5,046 nucleotides of DNA from Myxococcales bacterium (GTDB taxonomy: Bacteria; Myxococcota_C; UBA6777), in assembly GCA_027005175.1 (NCBI GenBank), contig JALTMC010000475.1:26759-31804 (forward strand). The letters run 5' to 3'. Made by a program: the position numbers and the translations under genes. The first letter of the stretch is position 1. Every line of letters begins with the position of its first letter. The notes beneath the pieces are model-generated. The model ran no database searches. It had not been told where the DNA came from and saw only the letters and a list, made by a program, of their open reading frames with translations. Shown here piece by piece: positions 1-4,416 of the stretch.

Positions 1-16
1 CGCAAAAGAGGTTTAA
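1..16 (+). other. possible last codons of an upstream ORF
   Basis: One frame across the first bases reads Ala-Lys-Glu-Val and then TAA at 14-16, three bases before the hisD ATG. This would fit the 3' end of a gene closely coupled to hisD, and hisG often occupies that place in his operons. Only four codons are visible, so neither the gene nor its coding status can be established. The region also carries the hisD ribosome binding site. Confidence 0.25.
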
Positions 17-19
17 TCG

Positions 20-1279
20 ATGTCCATCTTAAAGCAAATTCAAGTCTCTGATGTGCCGGTAATGCGGCGGAATCCTGTGGATGCTACCACCTTAACCCAG
101 ACCGCCGTGATCCTGGAGAACGTGCGCACGAAAGGTTGGGATGCATTGCAATCCTACGCCCAAAAATTTGGGGATTGGTCTCCTGGGCAACAGATGATCC
201 TTCGAAAAGAAGAGATGCTCGCTGTGTTGAAGAGCATCCCTGAAGAAGATCGGTTGCTGTTGGAGCGAAGTGTTGCGAGAGTTCGTACCTTTGCTGAAGC
301 ACAACGTGCCAGCCTTACGGAGACCAAGGTGCCCGTTCCCGGAGGATGGGCGGGTCACACCATCGAACCTGTGGAGCGGGCAGGGTGCTATGCTCCTGGA
401 GGTCGATACCCGCTGCCTTCCTCGGTTATTATGACTGTTGTGACAGCGTGCGTCGCTGGCGTCAAAGAGGTATGGGTCGCTTCTCCAAAACCCACAACGA
501 TGACAATCGCTGCCGCCGCAGTCTCGGGTGCAGATGCCTTGTTGGCTGTGGGGGGAGCACAAGCCGTCGCAGCGATGGCATATGGAGCCGGCGACATCCC
601 CGCTTGTGATGCCATCGTTGGCCCTGGCAATCGTTGGGTGACTGCTGCCAAACAACTGGTGGCTGGTCATGTGGCCATCGATATGTTGGCTGGCCCATCA
701 GAGTTGGTGATTCTTGCTGACCACACCGCGTCACCTGACGTTGTCGCAGCTGACCTGTTGGCCCAAGCAGAACATGATGTTGATGCACTGCCTGTGCTGA
801 TTACGTCGGATGCTGCTTTGGTTCAGTCTGTCAACGATGCTCTTGAAAAGCAGTTGGCTACCTTGTCCACAGCAGAGACTGCCGCTGTTGCCTTACAAAA
901 CGGATTTGCTGTGGTGGTCTCGGATGTGGAAGAAGGTGTCGCTCTTTGCAATCAAATGGCACCCGAACACTTACAAATCATGCTTGAAGACGCAGATCAA
1001 TGGACTTCCCAACTTCAACATTATGGTGGTCTATTCATCGGGAGTGGAACTGCCGAAGTCTTGGGTGATTACTGTGCTGGCCCCAATCATACCCTGCCCA
1101 CAGGTGGGACAGCACGTTCTGCGGGTGGCTTATGTGTGAATCATTTTCTGCGATTTCGAACCTGGCTCCGTATCGATGACTCACAAGCTGCCCAACCTCT
1201 GATCCAGGATGCCATCTCTCTCGCCCGACACGAAGGACTCGAAGGCCACGCCCGAGCCGCCGAAGCAAGATTACTGTAG
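20..1279 (+). CDS. hisD: histidinol dehydrogenase
   Basis: Cytosolic zinc enzyme that oxidises L-histidinol to L-histidine in two NAD-dependent steps, the last two reactions of histidine synthesis. The 419-residue product has the usual family length. Visible signatures are GCYAPGGRYPLPSS (122-135), VGGAQAVAAMAYG (177-189), VGPGN (200-204), IDMLAGPSE (220-228) and GPNHTLPT (354-361). Aligned by eye to the E. coli enzyme, the zinc ligands are Gln249, His252, Asp350 and His410. The catalytic pair is Glu316-His317, and His357 matches the substrate-contacting histidine. Nothing essential is missing, so the enzyme should be active. The ATG at 20 is preceded by AGAGG at 7-11 with an 8-base gap. A stop codon may lie only three bases upstream, which suggests it is a downstream gene of a his operon. 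No convincing terminator follows it. Confidence 0.97.
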   Translation: MSILKQIQVSDVPVMRRNPVDATTLTQTAVILENVRTKGWDALQSYAQKFGDWSPGQQMILRKEEMLAVLKSIPEEDRLLLERSVARVRTFAEAQRASLTETKVPVPGGWAGHTIEPVERAGCYAPGGRYPLPSSVIMTVVTACVAGVKEVWVASPKPTTMTIAAAAVSGADALLAVGGAQAVAAMAYGAGDIPACDAIVGPGNRWVTAAKQLVAGHVAIDMLAGPSELVILADHTASPDVVAADLLAQAEHDVDALPVLITSDAALVQSVNDALEKQLATLSTAETAAVALQNGFAVVVSDVEEGVALCNQMAPEHLQIMLEDADQWTSQLQHYGGLFIGSGTAEVLGDYCAGPNHTLPTGGTARSAGGLCVNHFLRFRTWLRIDDSQAAQPLIQDAISLARHEGLEGHARAAEARLL

Positions 1280-1456
1280 TCTCTGCGTACCGGAAAGAGC
1301 ATTCATTGCTGCAATGTCAATTGGTTGAAAGGAAATGTATACATGCAATCACTTTATAAGCAGTTTTGGTGGAAAGTCTTGATCTCTCTGCAATACTTCC
1401 TTCCATCTCGATCAATTATGTGAAAAAAATCAGTTGCCTACAAGAAGGGTAGAGGA
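1280..1456 (+). other. spacer between hisD and the methyltransferase
   Basis: This 177-bp gap is AT-rich and contains no ORF. I see no GC-rich hairpin with a T-run, so hisD has no obvious intrinsic terminator here. It contains a 10-bp perfect palindrome, ATGTATACAT, at 1335-1344. A -10-like TATAAG lies at 1355-1360 without a well-spaced -35 box. TTGATC at 1379-1384 is an inverted match of GATCAA at 1410-1415. The gap is large enough for the methyltransferase to have its own promoter, but none is clear. Confidence 0.4.
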
Positions 1457-2197
1457 ATGGAACTGAAACAATTGTCTAAAACTTTAATGATCAATCATCA
1501 GGAAGTAACTTTTTACGGGAATAATAATATTCCTGCCATGGGAATCTTCACTTCTGCGCTCCTTCGGAGTCTACAGCAAGTGAAAAGTAAGCGTATTATA
1601 GATGTTGGCTGTGGCTCAGGCGTAATTGGAATATATGCTCTAATCCAAGGATGCGACTTTGTTCTATTCAATGATATCCAAAAGGAAGCGTTAGAGCTGA
1701 CTTCTTGTAATCTGAAGTCTAATCAGATCCTGGATCGCTTTCAACTACGTCAGTGTCCTTTTTCAGAGCTTGATGGAATGGAGCTTGCCACTTTTGATTT
1801 GCTTACCTTTTGTGCTCCCCAATTTCCGATCAAGTACTTTTCACAAAATCCTTTTCCAAACGATGAGCAAGTCTTTCGAGATGGTGGCCCAGATGGATGG
1901 AAGATCCTTCGTGAGTTTCTTGATTGGTACGCCACTCTAAAACCAACACCGCCACCCGCAATTTTGGTTTTCTCCTCTATTCTGGGAAAAAGTACAATTC
2001 GAGATGAGATCCAAAAAAGAGATTTGCGATGGAAACACCACTCTTCCTACGAGTTTCCCCTTCGTCAAAGTTTAGTAAAGGCTTTTGAGCAGAGCAACGC
2101 GTTGCTCTTAGAAGAACGAGGGATTGTTATTACTCCTGATGGAAAGTGGTGCAAATCTCTTCACGTGATTGAAGTCAACACGAACCAAACGCTATGA
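1457..2197 (+). CDS. class I SAM-dependent methyltransferase, substrate unknown
   Basis: A 246-residue protein with a Rossmann-type methyltransferase core. Motif I is IIDVGCGSG (47-55), the SAM-binding glycine loop. Asp73 in FNDI is the likely ribose-binding acidic residue, followed by a KEALELTSCNL helix. FDLL (113-116) leads into CAPQFP (119-124), where HemK/PrmC-like enzymes have Asn-Pro-Pro-Tyr. GGPDGWKIL (143-151) resembles the GG-x-DG segment after that motif in PrmC-like proteins. The fold fits the small-methyltransferase (MTS) group, but the altered catalytic-loop motif means a glutamine N-methyltransferase role should not be assumed. There is no signal peptide or membrane segment, so it is probably cytosolic. 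AAGAAGGG at 1442-1449 is a fair ribosome binding site for the ATG at 1457. The gene is more AT-rich than hisD and purA, which may indicate transfer. It is convergent with purA. Confidence 0.85.
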   Translation: MELKQLSKTLMINHQEVTFYGNNNIPAMGIFTSALLRSLQQVKSKRIIDVGCGSGVIGIYALIQGCDFVLFNDIQKEALELTSCNLKSNQILDRFQLRQCPFSELDGMELATFDLLTFCAPQFPIKYFSQNPFPNDEQVFRDGGPDGWKILREFLDWYATLKPTPPPAILVFSSILGKSTIRDEIQKRDLRWKHHSSYEFPLRQSLVKAFEQSNALLLEERGIVITPDGKWCKSLHVIEVNTNQTL

Positions 2198-2356
2198 TAA
2201 AAGATGGTAGAAGGCCTGAACCAAATGGGGCTAACCAACAAAGGGAAGGCTTTGCAAGTCTGTTTGAGGTAAGGGGCTGGCTGAGGTTCTAGACTCGATG
2301 TTTATTTGATGAAAGGCTGTCAGGAGCCTGTAACAATATATTCATTGGAAAGATTT
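2198..2356. other. convergent intergenic region between methyltransferase and purA
   Basis: This 159-bp stretch separates the 3' ends of the plus-strand methyltransferase and the minus-strand purA. No ORF of note is present. Its only compact hairpin is the weak one at 2314-2329. No strong bidirectional terminator is visible, which is slightly unusual between convergent genes. Confidence 0.4.
2314..2329. terminator. weak hairpin, possible terminator between convergent genes
   Basis: AGGCT at 2314-2318 pairs with AGCCT at 2325-2329 across a 6-base loop, giving a 5-bp stem. Neither strand has a real T-run after the stem: plus reads GTAACAAT and minus reads TTCATC. It is the only hairpin candidate positioned to end purA or the methyltransferase, but it lacks the uridine tract of a standard intrinsic terminator. 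Confidence 0.22.
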
Positions 2357-3649
2357 CTATATGGTGGGATCGATGACAATGGCTTGGTCACGCCCCGGTC
2401 CGACACTGACAACTGCGACAGGTACCTGCGTTAACTGTTCGATACGTTGGATATAAGCCTGTGCTTGTGAGGGGAGGTCTTTGACGTTGCGGATGTCTGA
2501 GATGTCCTCTGACCAACCAGGCATCTCTTCATAAATGGGTGTGAGGTGTTCGAGTATGGATGCATTGGATGGGTACTCGATGACCTGATCGTTGTAGTGA
2601 TAACCAGTACAAATGGGGATGGTGTCAAATCCAGACAGGACATCGAGCTTCGTCAAAACAAGATGGGTCAGACCGTTGATGCGTGCGGAGTAACGCAGCA
2701 TTGGTGCATCAAACCATCCACAGCGACGGTGTCTTCCTGTGGTTACACCGACTTCATGACCTTGGGTGCTCAGAGTTTCTCCAAAGGAGTTTTTCTGTTC
2801 GGTTGGAAAGGGGCCTGCACCCACGCGAGTTACATAGGCTTTGACCACGCCCACCACTTTGCGAATGTGAATAGGGCCAACCCCACAGCCAGTACATACT
2901 CCACCTGCGGTAGGGTTCGACGATGTAACAAAGGGGTAGGTGCCATGGTCGATGTCGAGGAGGGTGCCTTGCGCGCCTTCAAACAGGATCTCTTTTCCAT
3001 CTTCCAACGCTTGGTTGAGCATGGCAACCGTGTTCGTGATATGCGGGCGCAATCTCTCTATGAAGGGGCGGTACTCCTCGATGATCGCATCGGTTGTCAT
3101 GGGCTCGCTGTTGTATATCTTGGCGAGTAACAGGTTGGTATAGGAGAGGTTGTTTTCGAGTTTGGCGCGAAAGATCTCTGGGTTGAGAAGATCACCCATA
3201 CGTATACCACGTCGATTGACTTTGTCTGCATAGGCAGGGCCGATTCCTTTGCGGGTTGTACCTATCTTTTGGTTGCCCTTGCGCTCTTCTTCCAGCCGAT
3301 CCAGAAGCAAGTGATGGGGCAAGATAACGTGAGCACCATCGCTGATAAAGAGATTGTCAAGAGGGAGGTTGCGAGCTTCAAGATCAACCATCTCTCCGAC
3401 AAGAGACTCCGGATGAACCACCGTGCCATTGCCAATGATATTCTTCTTCTCACGATGTAAGATTCCAGAAGGGATCTGGTGCAGTTCGAATCTATCGTCT
3501 CCAACAATCACTGTGTGACCGGCATTCATCCCACCGCTAAACCGAGCGACCACGTCTGCGGAGGATGCGAGCATATCCGTGACTCGTCCTTTGCCTTCAT
3601 CACCCCATTGTGTTCCAACAATGACTGAAGTGTTGCCGAGATTAACCAT
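2357..3649 (-). CDS. purA: adenylosuccinate synthetase
   Basis: Cytosolic GTP-dependent ligase that joins IMP and aspartate to form adenylosuccinate, the committed step from IMP to AMP. From the chosen start the protein has 430 residues, the normal bacterial length. QWGDEGKGR (14-22) is the family signature at the nucleotide site; Asp17 should be the catalytic base and His45 in NAGHT the partner histidine. GIGPAYADK (135-143) is the second signature. Further conserved blocks are EGAQGTLLDIDHG (224-236), TTGRHRRCGW (302-311), TKLDVL (333-338) and SVGPGRD (415-421). An in-frame ATG at 3721 would add 24 residues, but that extension is encoded by a terminator hairpin and its T-run and lacks family features. 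The ATG at 3649 has AAAGGAG eight bases upstream and gives the conserved N-terminus. No key residue is missing. Confidence 0.97.
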   Translation of the reverse strand: MVNLGNTSVIVGTQWGDEGKGRVTDMLASSADVVARFSGGMNAGHTVIVGDDRFELHQIPSGILHREKKNIIGNGTVVHPESLVGEMVDLEARNLPLDNLFISDGAHVILPHHLLLDRLEEERKGNQKIGTTRKGIGPAYADKVNRRGIRMGDLLNPEIFRAKLENNLSYTNLLLAKIYNSEPMTTDAIIEEYRPFIERLRPHITNTVAMLNQALEDGKEILFEGAQGTLLDIDHGTYPFVTSSNPTAGGVCTGCGVGPIHIRKVVGVVKAYVTRVGAGPFPTEQKNSFGETLSTQGHEVGVTTGRHRRCGWFDAPMLRYSARINGLTHLVLTKLDVLSGFDTIPICTGYHYNDQVIEYPSNASILEHLTPIYEEMPGWSEDISDIRNVKDLPSQAQAYIQRIEQLTQVPVAVVSVGPGRDQAIVIDPTI

Positions 3650-3657
3650 CCTGTTGG

Positions 3658-3664
3658 CTCCTTT
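3658..3664 (-). promoter_or_regulatory. purA ribosome binding site
   Basis: On the minus strand this reads AAAGGAG, eight bases before the ATG at 3649. It is a near-ideal Shine-Dalgarno and is the main reason for rejecting the longer in-frame start at 3721. Confidence 0.85.
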
Positions 3665-3692
3665 TTGTGCTTGTCTTTCAATGGCTACAAAC

Positions 3693-3718
3693 AAAAAAAG
3701 CGCCTTTGGCAAGGCGCT
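3693..3718 (-). terminator. intrinsic terminator in the purA leader (possible attenuator)
   Basis: Read on the minus strand, a perfect 8-bp GC-rich stem, AGCGCCTT with AAGGCGCT (3718-3711 and 3706-3699), closes a 4-base loop and runs straight into seven T residues (3699-3693). The plus strand has no T-run after the stem, so termination is directed leftwards, toward purA. It ends only 43 bases before the purA start codon, and no minus-strand gene lies upstream in this window. Too little room remains between it and the ribosome binding site for a complete standard promoter. Purine-controlled attenuation of purA is therefore plausible but not shown. It could instead stop antisense transcripts arriving from the intergenic repeat region. 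Confidence 0.75.
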
Positions 3719-3725
3719 CATTCTA

Positions 3726-3740
3726 TCTGGATTTTCCAGA
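3726..3740 (-). other. small hairpin upstream of the purA leader terminator
   Basis: TCTGGA at 3726-3731 and TCCAGA at 3735-3740 form a perfect 6-bp stem with a 3-base loop. On the minus strand it comes just before the terminator hairpin, with seven bases between them. Two stacked hairpins directly ahead of a coding region fit a structured leader RNA. I did not find an obvious antiterminator pairing between the two. Confidence 0.4.
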
Positions 3741-3778
3741 AATAAACTATCTTATTCCCAAAAAGAAATCATCCGAAA

Positions 3779-3807
3779 AATACAACAAAAAACAGGATGC
3801 ATCTCAA
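3779..3807 (-). promoter_or_regulatory. candidate purA promoter
   Basis: On the minus strand TTGAGA (3807-3802, five of six matches to the -35 consensus) is followed after 17 bases by TGTATT (3784-3779, four of six to the -10 consensus). Transcription would begin near 3772 and give a leader of about 120 bases containing both the small hairpin and the intrinsic terminator. The -35 box overlaps the 20-bp tandem repeat. The region is AT-rich, so a chance match is possible. Confidence 0.35.
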
Positions 3808-3830
3808 GGAAACAGGATGCATCTCAGAAA
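3791..3830 (+). repeat. two-copy 20-bp tandem repeat with palindromic core
   Basis: AACAGGATGCATCTCA occurs at 3791-3806 and again at 3811-3826, a 20-bp period. Each copy contains the 8-bp palindrome GATGCATC. Two palindromes spaced about two helical turns apart suggest a possible paired protein-binding site, and they overlap the candidate purA promoter. The GATGC element recurs in the larger array downstream, so the two repeats may share an origin. Confidence 0.7.
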
Positions 3831-3850
3831 TATAACAAAAATATAGGGTG

Positions 3851-4133
3851 CAAACAAAGAACAAAGAAGATGCTATGACGACAAACAAAGAAAAGAAGAT
3901 GCTATGATGACAAACAAAGAAAAGAAGATGCTATGATGACAAACAAAGAAAAACAAAGAAGATGCTAGGATAACAAACAAAGAAAATGCTAGGATAACAA
4001 ACAAAGAAAAACAAAGAAGATGCTAGGATAACAAACAAAGAAAAACAAAGAAGATGCTAGGATGACAGACAAAGAAAAACAAAGAAGATGCTAGGATGAC
4101 AGACAAAGAAAAGCAAAGAAGATGCTATGATAA
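3851..4133 (+). repeat. nine-unit A-rich minisatellite, 34/29/24-bp units
   Basis: Nine head-to-tail units begin at 3851, 3882, 3911, 3940, 3974, 3998, 4032, 4066 and 4100, with lengths 31, 29, 29, 34, 24, 34, 34, 34 and 34. Each unit is CAAACAAAG or CAGACAAAG, then A-rich sequence usually with a second ACAAAG, then AAGATGCTA, then TGATGA, GGATAA or GGATGA. Units 2 and 3 are identical, as are units 4 and 6. The 29- and 24-bp units look like 34-bp units lacking 5 or 10 bases at the internal ACAAAG. There are no spacers of unique sequence and no inverted symmetry, so it is not a CRISPR array. The periods are not multiples of three and each unit contains stops, so it does not encode one repetitive protein. 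It fills the space between divergent purA and the regulator gene. Function is unknown. Confidence 0.93.
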
Positions 4134-4243
4134 ACGATGGTGATACAAACAATAGAGCAAAGACTTAAAGATGATTCGTAACAAAACAGAGAGATTCTTT
4201 TGTTCTCTTGGGTCGCGCATTATACATGGAAGCATTTGATTGT

Positions 4244-4260
4244 CAAGAATTAAATTCTTG
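4244..4260. promoter_or_regulatory. palindromic operator-like site
   Basis: CAAGAAT (4244-4250) and ATTCTTG (4254-4260) form a perfect 7-bp inverted repeat around a 3-base centre, TAA. It lies 15 bases upstream of the candidate -35 box of the regulator gene. The 17-bp dyad has the size of a typical dimeric repressor or activator site. Which protein would bind is unknown. Confidence 0.4.
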
Positions 4261-4274
4261 GTTCCAGACACCTA

Positions 4275-4302
4275 TTGAACGATGGGTCCTTGATGATATA
4301 TG
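4275..4302 (+). promoter_or_regulatory. candidate sigma-70-type promoter of the regulator gene
   Basis: TTGAAC (4275-4280, four of six to the -35 consensus) and TATATG (4297-4302, four of six to the -10 consensus) are separated by 16 bases. TGA just before the -10 box gives an extended -10 element. Transcription would start near 4309 and leave a leader of roughly 108 bases before the ATG at 4417. It is plausible but unproven. Confidence 0.35.
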
Positions 4303-4304
4303 CT

Positions 4305-4390
4305 CCCCAGCACATCGTAGGAACTGGGGTGAATTTGCAGGTATGTATTTTTTGTGTCGAAGCTGGCCAAACCCCATAGGTAAGGATGGG
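4305..4390 (+). other. leader with mutually exclusive stems
   Basis: CCCCAG (4305-4310) can pair with CTGGGG (4324-4329). CCCAT (4373-4377) can pair with ATGGG (4386-4390). The middle elements GGGGT (4326-4330) and ACCCC (4371-4375) can instead pair with each other, which would break both stems. Six T residues lie at 4348-4353. This A:B, B:C, C:D logic is the pattern of switching leaders, but the stems are short and no known riboswitch class is recognised. Confidence 0.25.
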
Positions 4391-4406
4391 TGTTCCGTTA
4401 TAACTC

Positions 4407-4412
4407 AGGAAG
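4407..4412 (+). promoter_or_regulatory. ribosome binding site of the regulator gene
   Basis: AGGAAG lies four bases before the ATG at 4417, and its AGGA core lies six bases before it. The next in-frame ATG, at 4489, has no such element, so this site decides the start. Confidence 0.65.
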
Positions 4413-4416
4413 AACA

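Larger units (their letters stand above)
4134..4416 (+). other. regulator upstream region and leader
   Basis: This 283-bp stretch between the repeat array and the regulator start codon begins with an A-rich segment resembling decayed repeat sequence. It then holds an inverted repeat, AACAAAA (4180-4186) with TTTTGTT (4198-4204). After that come the CAAGAAT palindrome, a candidate promoter and a leader with several short GC-rich stems. An ORF from a TTG at 4208 crosses it but has no ribosome binding site and overlaps the regulator start, so I do not call it a gene. I recognise no known RNA family. Confidence 0.4.

Noticed and set aside
92-670. 192-residue minus-strand ORF inside hisD
   Set aside because: It is an antisense shadow of hisD, rich in Ser, His, Arg and Cys with no recognisable domain.
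2546-3130. 194-residue plus-strand ORF inside purA
   Set aside because: It is an antisense shadow of the conserved purA coding sequence with no domain signature.
3650-3721. 24-residue N-terminal extension of PurA from the in-frame ATG at 3721
   Set aside because: The extension is encoded by the terminator hairpin and its T-run, has no family similarity, and the ATG at 3649 has a near-perfect ribosome binding site and gives the normal 430-residue length.
3579-3878. 99-residue plus-strand ORF from purA into the repeats
   Set aside because: It starts antisense to purA, crosses the purA leader terminator and ends in the first repeat unit; the tail is low-complexity Lys/Gln sequence.
3851-4133. 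CRISPR array
   Set aside because: Units are contiguous with no unique spacers, there is no dyad symmetry, unit length varies, and there are no cas genes in the window.
3791-4133. CsrA/RsmA-sequestering RNA based on repeated AGGA cores
   Set aside because: GGA cores occur in the 20-bp repeats and in five of the nine larger units, but only one has the A-N-GGA context and the A-rich units cannot present them in hairpin loops.
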